A stretch of DNA of 54,974 nt from positions 1 to 54,974 of the forward strand of contig NZ_JAHDIG010000028.1 of assembly GCF_020630935.1 (NCBI RefSeq). Reading direction: 5' to 3'. Positions 24,969 to 33,844 of this stretch are shown here, in pieces (position 1 is the stretch's first letter; the number at the start of each line of letters is the position of its first letter). The DNA comes from Bernardetia sp. (GTDB lineage Bacteria; Bacteroidota; Bacteroidia; Cytophagales; Bernardetiaceae). Below the pieces are notes generated by a model, which saw nothing but the letters and a program-made list of their open reading frames with translations, did not search any database and was not told where the DNA came from. The position numbers and the translations under genes are program-made.

Positions 24969-25586
24969 TTATTGCAATTTTCTTACTAATCTAACCCTCT
25001 GAACAACGAAAATCAGCAATAAACTAAAAAGCAGAAAAGGATAAATAACACAGAATATAAAAAAGTTGATTTCGTAATACGACAAGCCTAAAAGATTAGC
25101 TAAGTTGATGATAAAATTTGTACAGTAAAAATAAACTTGCGTTACCATATTTCCCATAAAAAGTAGGAATAAACCACTCATTTTAGAAACCTTAGCTTTT
25201 TTAATTTCTCTCTGCAAGGACAAAGATTTTATCAACAAGAGATACATTAGCAAAGGAATAAAAATAACCAAAATAGCTACGTTAGCAGTTTTATATTTAC
25301 CTGTTGAAAGTAAAAGTTGAATCGTTCCAAAATAAATTGGGTCAGAAATATGAAGGTAATTTTTTAGAATTTTTACGTGATGGTTTCTACAATAATTTTC
25401 TACATTGTGACACGCCCAAGAACATTTATTTTCTAGTTTTAAAGCTGAATTTATAGCTATAATGTTATTTTGACTAAATGGTTTTTCTTTGATAGTTGGT
25501 CTTAAAGCTTCGTTTATGATTATCATTAGAAGGAAGGGGAGCATTAGTAAAGCAATATTTCTAGTTATAACAAACAATCTCATCAT
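24969..25586 (-). CDS. Membrane protein with CSWACH and YCRNHH motifs
   Basis: A 205-residue integral membrane protein with about four hydrophobic segments (roughly 8-26, 100-120, 138-158 and 170-195). Between the first and second is an extracytoplasmic loop with Cys55, Cys59-His60, Cys66, His69 and His70 (CSWACHNVENYCRNHH). CSWACH is a Cx3CH arrangement; covalent heme or metal binding is possible but unproven. I believe similar CSW-CH/YC..H proteins occur in other Bacteroidota, without known function. No partner genes. Confidence 0.6.
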   Translation of the reverse strand: MMRLFVITRNIALLMLPFLLMIIINEALRPTIKEKPFSQNNIIAINSALKLENKCSWACHNVENYCRNHHVKILKNYLHISDPIYFGTIQLLLSTGKYKTANVAILVIFIPLLMYLLLIKSLSLQREIKKAKVSKMSGLFLLFMGNMVTQVYFYCTNFIINLANLLGLSYYEINFFIFCVIYPFLLFSLLLIFVVQRVRLVRKLQ

Positions 25587-25626
25587 CTTTGATTTTCTAA
25601 TAATTTAGCAATAAATGTAAAGGAGC

Positions 25627-25727
25627 GTTCCTACGGAACTTAGAATTACAAAACCTATCTTTTGGCTACCAACAGTTTAACTCTAACGAGGTTGAATAAT
25701 AGCCCTGTAAGGGCTGTTCGTTGGTAG
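25627..25727. repeat. Complex palindromic region
   Basis: Contains GTTCC-TAC-GGAAC (25627-25639), then CTACCAAC (25666-25673) pairing with GTTGGTAG (25720-25727) around a perfect inner hairpin AGCCCT-GTA-AGGGCT (25701-25715) and a CTC-TAAC-GAG hairpin (25681-25690). The CTCTAACGAG loop is also in the bipartite repeats at 6158 and 39012 (minus-strand sense). It lies in the 284-bp divergent region between the membrane protein gene and dihydroorotase. Confidence 0.55.
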
Positions 25728-25870
25728 TTTTAAGAAATATGTTTGTGTTAAGCTCCATAGAAGCGAACCATTATTATAGTAAGATAATTTTATCTGTCTT
25801 TGCAAGCCTATTTTTTATTCTCTAATTTTAGACTACAATTTTTTCAATTATACAAAACCAAGCAGAACAC

Positions 25871-27214
25871 ATGAAAAAATCCATCTTAATCTTGAACGCC
25901 AAACTTATCAATGAAGGTAAGATTGAGGAAAAAGACATTTTTATAGAAGACGGACGTTTTAGCCGAATAGAAAATGACCTTTCTAGCCTAAGTGCTGATA
26001 CTGTTATCGATGCAAAAGGACAGTACGCTATGGCAGGGGTTATTGATGACCAAGTGCATTTTAGAGAACCGGGGCTTACTCATAAAGCACAAATTTATAC
26101 AGAGGCAAAAGCAGCCGTAGCAGGTGGAACAACGACATTTATGGAAATGCCAAACACCAAGCCACAGGCTCTTACTCAAAAATTATTGGCTGATAAATAC
26201 GAAGTTGCTGCAAAAGATTCTCTTGCCAACTATTCATTTTTTATGGGCGTTTCGAATGAGAACTTGGATGAAGTATTGAAGACGGACAAAAATAACGTTT
26301 GTGGACTAAAGATTTTTATGGGTTCTTCTACTGGGGATATGCTTGTGGATAACAGAAAAACACTGGAAACCATTTTTAGCCAGACCGATATGCTTATCGC
26401 TACGCATTGTGAAGATGAAGAAACGGTTAAGAATAATGAACAACTTGCCAAAGCAGAATACGGAGATGACGTTCCGATGCGTCTGCACCCAGAAATAAGA
26501 AACGTAGAAGCCTGTTATAAGTCGTCTAGCCTAGCGATAGAACTTGCTAAAAAATATAATACTCGTTTGCATATTTTGCATATTTCGACAGCCAAAGAGT
26601 TAGATTTATTCAGAAATGATATTCCATTGGCTGAAAAACGAATCACATCAGAGGTTTGTGTACATCACCTTTGGTTTGATGCTGTGGACTACATAAAATT
26701 AGGCTCTCAAATCAAATGTAATCCTGCCATAAAAGAAGCCCAAAATAAAGATGCACTTTGGGAAGCTCTCTTAGACGACCGTTTGGATATCATTGCTACC
26801 GACCACGCTCCTCACACGTGGGAAGAAAAGCAAAACAACTATTGGAATGCTCCTTCTGGCGTTCCGTTGGTACAGCATTCTCTTCTGATGCTTTTAGAAG
26901 CCTATAAACAACATAAAATTTCGTTAGAAAAAATAGCCGAAAAAATGGCGCATGCGCCAGCCATTTGTTTTCAAATAAAGGATAGAGGCTTTGTCAGAGA
27001 AGGTTATTTTGCCGATTTAGTGCTTTTTGATTTGGAAAATCCAACGATGGTAACAAAAGAAAATTTAGAATATAAATGTAAGTGGTCGCCATTTGAAGGA
27101 GCTACATTTGATTCACAGATTACACACACGATTGTTTCTGGACATATTGCTTACGAAAATGGAAAGTTTGACGAGAGCCAAAAGGGAATGAGAGTAAGTT
27201 TTGATAGAGAGTAG
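25871..27214 (+). CDS. pyrC: Dihydroorotase
   Basis: A 447-residue amidohydrolase that cyclises carbamoyl-aspartate to dihydroorotate in pyrimidine synthesis. Visible motifs are GVIDDQVHFREPGLTHK (61-63 reads Q-V-H where most relatives have H-x-H), the metal-bridging Lys147 in CGLKIFMGSSTGD, ATHCEDEE, LHILHISTAKE and IATDHAPHTWEEK. The Gln61 substitution is, as I recall, common in the Bacteroidota lineage of this family, so it is not evidence of inactivation. Length is normal. The gene is alone; a repeat and terminator-like hairpin follow. Confidence 0.95.
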   Translation: MKKSILILNAKLINEGKIEEKDIFIEDGRFSRIENDLSSLSADTVIDAKGQYAMAGVIDDQVHFREPGLTHKAQIYTEAKAAVAGGTTTFMEMPNTKPQALTQKLLADKYEVAAKDSLANYSFFMGVSNENLDEVLKTDKNNVCGLKIFMGSSTGDMLVDNRKTLETIFSQTDMLIATHCEDEETVKNNEQLAKAEYGDDVPMRLHPEIRNVEACYKSSSLAIELAKKYNTRLHILHISTAKELDLFRNDIPLAEKRITSEVCVHHLWFDAVDYIKLGSQIKCNPAIKEAQNKDALWEALLDDRLDIIATDHAPHTWEEKQNNYWNAPSGVPLVQHSLLMLLEAYKQHKISLEKIAEKMAHAPAICFQIKDRGFVREGYFADLVLFDLENPTMVTKENLEYKCKWSPFEGATFDSQITHTIVSGHIAYENGKFDESQKGMRVSFDRE

Positions 27215-27270
27215 GTTTTGAAATTATCATAACTCATACCAAGATAAAAACTACTTTACTCTAATACTTC

Positions 27271-27331
27271 GGTCTGCTCTGCGAGACTGACCTTATTTTC
27301 CAATTAGGTCAGCCCAATAGGGCAGTACCGA
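27271..27331 (+). repeat. Bipartite palindromic repeat, fullest core copy
   Basis: First half GGTCTGCTCT-GC-GAGACTGACC and second half AGGTCAGCCC-AATA-GGGCAGTACCGA, joined by an AT-rich spacer. The reverse complement matches 6158-6217; partial copies are at 2807-2834 and 39012-39057. Confidence 0.75.
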
Positions 27332-27392
27332 CATACTTTTAGGTGCTGTTTAATTTTTATTTTGGTATCATAAGAAAAATAATAAACTGTTC

Positions 27393-27417
27393 ATTTTTTC
27401 TATGGACAGTTTTTTTA
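27393..27417 (+). terminator. Terminator-like hairpin
   Basis: AAACTGTTCAT and ATGGACAGTTT pair around a T-rich loop and are followed by a T run. Likely ends the pyrC transcript. Confidence 0.6.
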
Positions 27418-27450
27418 TGGCGCAAGAACCATAACAATATTATTGTACGC

Positions 27451-27481
27451 TTGATTTAAAATACTAAGACTCTTAACTTTG
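27451..27481 (+). promoter_or_regulatory. Promoter for alanine racemase
   Basis: TTG at 27451-27453, a 20-base spacer, and TAACTTTG at 27474-27481 match the Bacteroidota -33/-7 pattern. The predicted leader is about 30 bases. Confidence 0.6.
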
Positions 27482-27516
27482 ACGATATACAAAACTCAAA
27501 ACCAGCACTAAAATTA

Positions 27517-28677
27517 ATGTTTTCAACTTCCCACATAGAAATTAGTAAATCGGCACTTCAAAATAACTACAATTTTTTAAGGCAACTCATAGGTAAAGAT
27601 GTCGTTTTGTCTTCTGTTGTAAAAGGAAACGCTTACGGACACGGAATAGAAAACTTTGTACCCTTGGCAGAAGAATGTGGTATTCGTCATTTTTCTGTTT
27701 TTTCAGCAGATGAAGCCTTTGAAGTTGAGAAACTCAAAGCTGAAAATACTCAAATTATGATAATGGGAATGATAGGAGATGAGGAACTAGAGTGGGCTAT
27801 ACGAACAGCTATAGAAGTCTATATTTTTGATTTAGAACGACTTCAAGCAGGACTTTCTATTGCTCAAAAGATACAAATTCCTATCAAAATTCATTTAGAA
27901 ATGGAAACAGGAATGAACCGTTTGGGAATACCCAAAAAAGAAATTCCTAAAGTATTTGAACTATTAGAAAAGTACCCAAACTGCTATATTTTAGAAGGTA
28001 TTTGTACACATTATGCAGGTGCAGAAAGTATTGCAAACTATGTTAGGGTAAAGACACAAATTATCAATTATAAAAAAATTGTAAAACGTTTCAAGCGCAA
28101 AAAAGCCCCTAGTTTCTTTCCAAAAAAGTACCATACAGCTTGTTCGGCTGCAGCTATCGCCTACCCACAAACTCAAATGGATATGGTCAGAATTGGAATT
28201 TTGCAGTACGGTTTTTTTCCTACACAAGAAACACTTATCCAATATTTGAAAGATAACAAAACTCTCCAAGACCCACTCAAACGAATTTTGTCTTGGAAAA
28301 GTAGGGTAATGACAATAAAAGAAGTTGAGGCTGGCGAATTTATAGGATATGGAACTTCTTTTTTAGCCTCTCAAAAAATGAAAATTGCGATTGTACCAGT
28401 AGGGTATGCACACGGATATAGCCGAAGTCTTAGTAATATGGGGAGAGTTTTGATTCGTGGCGAGCGTATGGCAGTAGTAGGAGTGGTAAATATGAACTTA
28501 ATGATAATTGATTTAGAAAAAAATCCGAATGTAGAAATTGGTGATGAAGTTATTCTGATAGGAAGACAAGGCGACCAAGAAATCAGTGTAGCAAGTTTCG
28601 GAGAGATGAGCAACCAACTCAATTATGAACTTCTTACTCGCCTACCTATGAATATCCCTAGAAAAGTAGTAGAATAA
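27517..28677 (+). CDS. alr: Alanine racemase
   Basis: A 386-residue PLP enzyme interconverting L- and D-alanine for peptidoglycan. The PLP lysine is K36 in SVVKGNAYGHG and the second catalytic residue is Tyr278 in IGYGTSF. The TIM-barrel blocks HLEMETGMNRLGIP and MDMVRIGILQYG and the C-terminal beta domain (VPVGYAHGYSR, VVGVVNMNLMIIDL) are all present. Length is normal. Its own promoter lies directly upstream. It reads in the same direction as the TonB receptor gene that follows 234 bases later, but that gene has its own promoter. Confidence 0.96.
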   Translation: MFSTSHIEISKSALQNNYNFLRQLIGKDVVLSSVVKGNAYGHGIENFVPLAEECGIRHFSVFSADEAFEVEKLKAENTQIMIMGMIGDEELEWAIRTAIEVYIFDLERLQAGLSIAQKIQIPIKIHLEMETGMNRLGIPKKEIPKVFELLEKYPNCYILEGICTHYAGAESIANYVRVKTQIINYKKIVKRFKRKKAPSFFPKKYHTACSAAAIAYPQTQMDMVRIGILQYGFFPTQETLIQYLKDNKTLQDPLKRILSWKSRVMTIKEVEAGEFIGYGTSFLASQKMKIAIVPVGYAHGYSRSLSNMGRVLIRGERMAVVGVVNMNLMIIDLEKNPNVEIGDEVILIGRQGDQEISVASFGEMSNQLNYELLTRLPMNIPRKVVE

Positions 28678-28846
28678 ATAGTTGTTAGATGAGAGATTAT
28701 TTTTGCAGTTCTTGTATAGATTTTATTGGTTTCTTGATTTTAACAAGAAAAGAGCAGCAATTTATATGAGCGAAGTTTAATGTATTGAGTAGTAATCAAC
28801 TATCCTACTAATTAAGGAGATATAATTTTTTCTAAATGCAACTCTA

Positions 28847-28878
28847 TTGCAAAAAGAAATTATCTTTGATTATCTTTG
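28847..28878 (+). promoter_or_regulatory. Promoter for the TonB-dependent receptor
   Basis: TTG at 28847-28849, a 21-base spacer and TATCTTTG at 28871-28878. A second identical TATCTTTG lies 10 bases upstream at 28861-28868, so there may be two start points. Confidence 0.55.
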
Positions 28879-28911
28879 CATAAATAAAAATTTCCCTTCT
28901 CTTTTTTTCTT

Positions 28912-31278
28912 ATGCAACGCCAATTTTTAAAGTTATTTCTGTTACTATTTTTCTTTTCATTTTTTACAGTAGCTTTTTCTCAAGACTGTAACTTGACACT
29001 TTCGGGTTTTATCATCGATGAAAATACCAATCAGCCTTTAGAGTTTGTCAATGTATATAATAAAGAAACACTAAAAGGAACTGCTAGCGATGCAAAAGGC
29101 TATTTCGAACTCAAAAATATTTGTAAAGGCAAACACCATTTTGTTTTTAGCCATGTGAGTGGAGAAAATCATAGCGTTTTTCTTAATGTAGAAAAAGATA
29201 CGATTCTATATGTGGAAATTCACGCTCTCAATACCGTTTTGGAAAGTGTTGTGATTAGTGATAAGGCAATAACTTCTACTCAAAATACACAAACTCTCAA
29301 TCATCAACATATTTTAGATAATTCGAATCAGAATTTATCAAATATGTTAGAGGAAATTTCTGGGGTAAGTACACTCAAAAACGGAAATGGCATCTCAAAA
29401 CCTGTCGTACACGGATTGTATGGAAATCGTCTTACTATTCTAAACAATGGCATCGCACAAAGTGGACAGCAATGGGGCAACGACCACGCTCCAGAAATAG
29501 ACCCTTTAGTAGCCAACAAAATAAAAGTTGTAAAAGGTGTTTCTAGTTTGGAGTATCAAGGTTCAAATTTGGGAAGTGTTATTTTGGTAGAGCCTGCACG
29601 TATAGAAAGAGAGCCTCATTTGCACGGAAATACAAGCTATTTTTTTGAAACCAATGGCAGGGGACATGGCATAAACCTACAATTAGAACAGTTTAGTCCA
29701 ATAGTAGCATGGAAAATCAATGGAACGCTCAAAAAAAGTGGAGATAAAAAAACACCTAATTATTTTCTAAACAACACAGGACATCAAGAAGCAAATATTG
29801 CCATACAACTAGAAAAACAATTTACAGACAATTTTTTTACAGAATTATATTTTAGCTCCTTCAATACAGAACTAGGAATTTTGCGTGGTTCACACGTTGG
29901 AAACCTAACCGATTTAGAAAATGCCTTTGAGCGTGAAGTTCCTTTTTTTACGGAAGATGATTTTAGCTATGCTATTGATGCTCCAAAACAAAAAGTAAAT
30001 CATCACCTTTTCAAAGTTCACTCAAAGAAATATTTTGATACTAAAAAAGATAGAGAAAACGACACTGAACAGTTTTTAGATTTTACTTTTGCTACACAAC
30101 TCAACCTCCGAAAAGAGTTTGATGTTCGTAGAAGTGGACGCTCCGAAATCCCTGCCCTAAGTTTAAAGCAATATTCTTATTTTTCTGAAATTAAATATAA
30201 TAAAGAATTTAAAAATAATTTGTTATTCAAAGTTGGATTACAATCTACTATTACAGATAACACCAACGACCCAGAAACAGGAATTTTGCCACTCATTCCA
30301 GATTATTTAAGTTATGAAACTGGCATTTTTACCGTCTTGACCAAAAAAGTAAATCGTTGGTTTTTTGAAACAGGTTTTCGTTATCAAAATACGATTCAAA
30401 ATGCTGTTACCATCAGTCGAACTGTTCCTAGAGAGATTATTCGTTTTGATAATAATTTTGATAATTTTAGTTCTTCTTTAGGCATAAACTATGAACTGAG
30501 TGAGCATATACAAATGTCGTATAATCTTGGCTTGGCTACTCGCAATCCTGCCGTAAACGAACTTTTTAGCAATGGATTGCATCAAGGTGTAAGTGGAATT
30601 GAGGAAGGAAATCCAAATCTGAATACTGAAAAATCTATCAAAAATACATTTTCTCTAAGTGGAAATATCAAAGAAAAATTATTTTTTGAAACCTTGTTGT
30701 ATTACCAAAATATCAAAGACTATATTTATCTCAATCCAGAAAAAGAGTTTCGACTAACAATTCGTGGTGCTTTTCCAGTTTTTAAGTATAGACAGACCAA
30801 CGCACAGATGTATGGCTTGGACATTTCTACACGATATAAATTTTCAAAATCTTTGGATGTAAAGGCAAATTATAGCTACATAAAAGGAAAGGACTTGGAA
30901 AACAATTTGCCACTTATAAATATGCCTTCTAATAATTTGCAGGTAGGTTTACGCTATCAGATTCAAAAGCCTATTTCTATTGGAAATACAGAAAAAAGAA
31001 GAAAGCTAACCAACACGCAGTTTGAAATCACGAATCGTTATGTGTTTAGGCAAAACGATTTGTTGGCAGAACAAGATTTTACGCTTCCTCCAGATGGGTA
31101 TAATTTAGTAGGATTGAGGGTTTCGACAAACATTCAAGGACAAAAATTGCAATGGCGCATTTTTACAAAGGCTGATAATTTGTTCAATATAGAATACAGA
31201 GATTATCTGAATAGACAACGTTATTTTGCCAATGATTTGGGAATTAATGTTGTTTTGGGTGTGAAGTTAGAGTTCTAA
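28912..31278 (+). CDS. TonB-dependent receptor with carboxypeptidase-like N-terminal domain
   Basis: A 788-residue outer-membrane transporter. Residues 1-24 are a signal peptide (LLFFFSFFTVAFSQ). A CarboxypepD_reg-like domain follows (LSGFIIDENTNQPLEFVNV, TASDAKGYFELKN). Then comes the plug (SNMLEEISGVSTLKNGNGIS, PVVHGLYGNRLTILNNG, VVKGVSSLEYQGSNLGSVI) and a beta barrel ending INVVLGVKLEF, with the final Phe typical of outer-membrane insertion. The substrate cannot be told; in this size class metals or siderophores are common. No SusD partner gene is adjacent. Confidence 0.93.
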   Translation: MQRQFLKLFLLLFFFSFFTVAFSQDCNLTLSGFIIDENTNQPLEFVNVYNKETLKGTASDAKGYFELKNICKGKHHFVFSHVSGENHSVFLNVEKDTILYVEIHALNTVLESVVISDKAITSTQNTQTLNHQHILDNSNQNLSNMLEEISGVSTLKNGNGISKPVVHGLYGNRLTILNNGIAQSGQQWGNDHAPEIDPLVANKIKVVKGVSSLEYQGSNLGSVILVEPARIEREPHLHGNTSYFFETNGRGHGINLQLEQFSPIVAWKINGTLKKSGDKKTPNYFLNNTGHQEANIAIQLEKQFTDNFFTELYFSSFNTELGILRGSHVGNLTDLENAFEREVPFFTEDDFSYAIDAPKQKVNHHLFKVHSKKYFDTKKDRENDTEQFLDFTFATQLNLRKEFDVRRSGRSEIPALSLKQYSYFSEIKYNKEFKNNLLFKVGLQSTITDNTNDPETGILPLIPDYLSYETGIFTVLTKKVNRWFFETGFRYQNTIQNAVTISRTVPREIIRFDNNFDNFSSSLGINYELSEHIQMSYNLGLATRNPAVNELFSNGLHQGVSGIEEGNPNLNTEKSIKNTFSLSGNIKEKLFFETLLYYQNIKDYIYLNPEKEFRLTIRGAFPVFKYRQTNAQMYGLDISTRYKFSKSLDVKANYSYIKGKDLENNLPLINMPSNNLQVGLRYQIQKPISIGNTEKRRKLTNTQFEITNRYVFRQNDLLAEQDFTLPPDGYNLVGLRVSTNIQGQKLQWRIFTKADNLFNIEYRDYLNRQRYFANDLGINVVLGVKLEF

Positions 31279-32019
31279 TTATTCTATTTCTTGATAATCA
31301 AAAGGCGAAGTAATTTTTGCTCTTTTTTTATCTTTGGCTATTACTTGGTAGTAGTTGATTTCGTCTTCTCGTTCCTTGCTATAAAACTCTGTTACAACTT
31401 TAAAAACTACGGTATCGCTTTCATTGAAACTAAATTTAGTATCGTAGCCTTTTTGTGGTGTGAAGTCTGGAGCTATAAGAACCTTAGGGTAAGTATCATG
31501 GTCATCAATTAAATAAATTTTGTTACCTAAGCCAACCAAAAATATTGTTCTGTCAAATTTTAAAAAAAACTCTCCCATTTTGCCTCTTTCTTCCATCAAA
31601 AGCACTTGGAAATATTTGTAAAGCAAGTTTTGATGAATTTCCTTTATTTTTTTAGAGGAACATTCTATACAATACGTAACCTCATCTGATGGAAGTTTTA
31701 TCCAATTTGTATCTATTTGAATTTCTAATTCTCTATAGTCCAATTTGTTTTGCTTTCTTACTGAATCTAGTAAGTCTTTATTTCTATTCACTTTTTTTAA
31801 AATGGCTACATAGTGTGGAAGTTGTCCTATCTCAAACGTTTGCCTTTCCATTTCGAATATAGAGTTATCCAAAAGATTGTTACTGGTAACTTCAATAGCA
31901 TATCTAGTTTCAGAAATAGCCTCCAAATCTCTATTTTCTTTTTTTGTAACAAAATAAAATACACCCAAAGCAACTGCCAAAAGCCATAAAATTAAAGAAA
32001 GTATAGGTTTATTTTTCAT
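31279..32019 (-). CDS. Single-span envelope protein of a three-gene paralogous set (third gene)
   Basis: A 246-residue protein with one N-terminal membrane helix (ILSLILWLLAVALGVFYFV), a helical periplasmic part (about 30-130) and a beta-rich C-terminus (YDTKFSFNESDTVVFKVVTEF). Its beginning closely resembles the upstream gene product: ILW-L--ALG-YF then KENxxLEAxSE, and DSVRKQNKLDYRELEIQI against DSLYQVDKISWKELEKNI. The start overlaps the upstream gene by 11 bases. Its stop abuts the stop of the convergent TonB receptor gene directly. Family not recognised. Confidence 0.6.
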   Translation of the reverse strand: MKNKPILSLILWLLAVALGVFYFVTKKENRDLEAISETRYAIEVTSNNLLDNSIFEMERQTFEIGQLPHYVAILKKVNRNKDLLDSVRKQNKLDYRELEIQIDTNWIKLPSDEVTYCIECSSKKIKEIHQNLLYKYFQVLLMEERGKMGEFFLKFDRTIFLVGLGNKIYLIDDHDTYPKVLIAPDFTPQKGYDTKFSFNESDTVVFKVVTEFYSKEREDEINYYQVIAKDKKRAKITSPFDYQEIE

Positions 32020-32800
32020 TATTAAGTGGTGTTATTGCAAAATCTTTTCGCTGTCCTTTCTTGACTTCTATCTTAAAATAAGGCTTATTTTTTCCTCTAT
32101 AATCTTTAGAAAACGCACTAAACCTTGGATAGAAAATGGTAGTGTCACTTTTATTGGAAAAGATGTTTTTTCTAGCTTTCTCATAATTATACTGATTTGT
32201 GTTGCGTTTGTAAATCAGAGCTATTCTGTTTCCTCTTAAACCCAAAACATCTATACTAATTTTATCATACATTATAGACCAATAACTGATATTATAAAGA
32301 CGTTTTTTCCATATTTCTATATAAGATTGATAGAGCCAAATTTTATTAATTTGATTTACTTTTTCGTTACCAGAAACGTAATTCAGCACAGGTCTGTGTT
32401 TAAAAATGAAAGCATCTATATCATCTAACATAGTCATTTCCTTCTCTTTTTCTGTTAGGCTGTTCCATTTTTTTTCTGATATTTTAAAATGGCTTTTGGG
32501 GATATTCTTCTCTAATTCTTTCCAACTTATTTTATCTACTTGATATAACGAATCTGCGAAGTTAAAACCTTTATCAATTCCTGTAAATATACTTTCTTCT
32601 CTAACTCCTAAATTTTCTAAGTCTTTCAAATATTTATCAACCAAAGACTGATGCACTTTGAAAGAAGCATTTTTTAAAAAGTTACTGCTTTCTGCTAGAG
32701 CTAAATTTTCTTTATTACTAAACGAGGAGAATAAGAAATAGCTGCCCAAAACAAAAACTAAAACCCATAAAATAGTTACTAGCGACTTACTTTTCATCAT
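32009..32800 (-). CDS. Single-span envelope protein of a three-gene paralogous set (second gene)
   Basis: A 263-residue protein with one N-terminal membrane helix (LVTILWVLVFVLGSYFLFSSF), a helical periplasmic stretch and a beta-rich C-terminus (FYPRFSAFSKDYRGKNKPYFKIEVKK, interrupted here for length). It overlaps the upstream gene by 14 bases and the downstream one by 11, so the three are probably translated together. Similarity to the downstream product near the membrane helix and around KELEKNI suggests tandem duplication. Function unknown; a role in an envelope complex is inferred from the shared anchor. Confidence 0.6.
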   Translation of the reverse strand: MMKSKSLVTILWVLVFVLGSYFLFSSFSNKENLALAESSNFLKNASFKVHQSLVDKYLKDLENLGVREESIFTGIDKGFNFADSLYQVDKISWKELEKNIPKSHFKISEKKWNSLTEKEKEMTMLDDIDAFIFKHRPVLNYVSGNEKVNQINKIWLYQSYIEIWKKRLYNISYWSIMYDKISIDVLGLRGNRIALIYKRNTNQYNYEKARKNIFSNKSDTTIFYPRFSAFSKDYRGKNKPYFKIEVKKGQRKDFAITPLNNEK

Positions 32801-33722
32801 TGAAATATTCGTTATAAGTTTTAAAATCTATGACGATGCCTAATGTAGTGTCTCTTCCACAATCTATTGGAAACTGAACTTCAAAGCGTGCTAAACTGTC
32901 TTTTCTATATTCTTTTGGAATGACAATAAATCCATTCTCATCAAAAACAGTTTCCATTCCTTTTGGATAAACGACTTTTGTATTTTGCCTATCAAATGGA
33001 AAGCAAGTAATTGTTTCGATACTATATTCATCTGTAAACTTCTCATCTTTTATAGTAGGAATGATAAATGGAACTACTTTAGCATCTTTTATATCAAGAT
33101 TGAAAGGAGCAAGTGAGAATTTATCCACTAAAACTTTTACATCATCATAATACATCTGTGCAAGTTCGATTTCAAAACGAGAGTAATGAAAGGCTTGTAA
33201 ATATTTGTCTGTATCAAAATAAAAATCATAGATTTCTTGGTCACTTCTGCCTTTCTCAAATACAAAATCTTGATAGGTTTGGGCAATGGTAGAATCTACT
33301 TTTGAGACTTCTTTGATGTAATACTGAAAGGCTGTTTGAAGTTGCAACTCTTTTAGTTTTGGAATCTTGTTAAGGTACTTATAATCTGAATTTTTATTGA
33401 ACTCTAGTATTTTGTCTTTACTGACAAAATAGTTTTTTACAGTTTGAGCATAGACTTCGTTAAGCTGTTTGATTTTACCATCAAATTCTTCATTGAGGCA
33501 AATTGTTATCATTCTTCCTTCTATTTCATCTTCTAACCTTCTTTTGTTTTGCTCTACTCTACGTAAAAACTCTTGCTTGATACCTTGATTTTGCTCATAG
33601 CTGTACTTTAAAATCTGCTTCTCTGTATCATTGTAGTCTTTTATAAAATCTCTATACACAAAAGCTGATGCAATTAGTATAAGAATGAAGAGTGGTAAGA
33701 TAGGTTTTTGTAAGAGTTTCAT
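32787..33722 (-). CDS. Single-span envelope protein of a three-gene set (first gene)
   Basis: A 311-residue protein when started at the ATG at 33722; an in-frame TTG at 33737 would add five residues before the membrane helix and is less likely. The order is a membrane helix (PILPLFILILIASAFVY), a long helical domain (about 20-190, including EFLRRVEQNKRRLEDEIEGR) and a beta-rich C-terminal domain (about 190-311; ITCFPFDRQNTKVVYPKG, RFEVQFPIDCGRDTTLGIVIDF). The anchor, helical stalk and beta tip loosely recall GldM-like periplasmic proteins, but no sequence motif supports that name. It overlaps the next gene by 14 bases. Confidence 0.6.
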   Translation of the reverse strand: MKLLQKPILPLFILILIASAFVYRDFIKDYNDTEKQILKYSYEQNQGIKQEFLRRVEQNKRRLEDEIEGRMITICLNEEFDGKIKQLNEVYAQTVKNYFVSKDKILEFNKNSDYKYLNKIPKLKELQLQTAFQYYIKEVSKVDSTIAQTYQDFVFEKGRSDQEIYDFYFDTDKYLQAFHYSRFEIELAQMYYDDVKVLVDKFSLAPFNLDIKDAKVVPFIIPTIKDEKFTDEYSIETITCFPFDRQNTKVVYPKGMETVFDENGFIVIPKEYRKDSLARFEVQFPIDCGRDTTLGIVIDFKTYNEYFNDEK

Positions 33723-33844
33723 ATAGATGGAGGGCAAAATAGTTTTTATATTGGTATAATAAAGACGGAAAAGATAGTTTTTAGTATAAAAAAAGACATC
33801 ACAAAATACATTGCAATGCCTTTTTAAAATAGAGGAGTTAAAAA

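Larger units (their letters stand above)
27215..27516. other. 302-bp intergenic stretch: repeat, terminator, promoter
   Basis: Contains the fullest bipartite palindromic repeat (27271-27331) nested within outer arms CATACCAAGATAAAAA (27236-27251) and the complementary TTTTTATTTTGGTAT (right side, about 27355-27369), a terminator-like hairpin (27393-27417) and the alanine racemase promoter. Confidence 0.65.

Noticed and set aside
32787-33722. Calling the three-gene set GldM-like
   Set aside because: The shared anchor-stalk-tip plan is generic; no GldM signature residues are visible, so no name was given.
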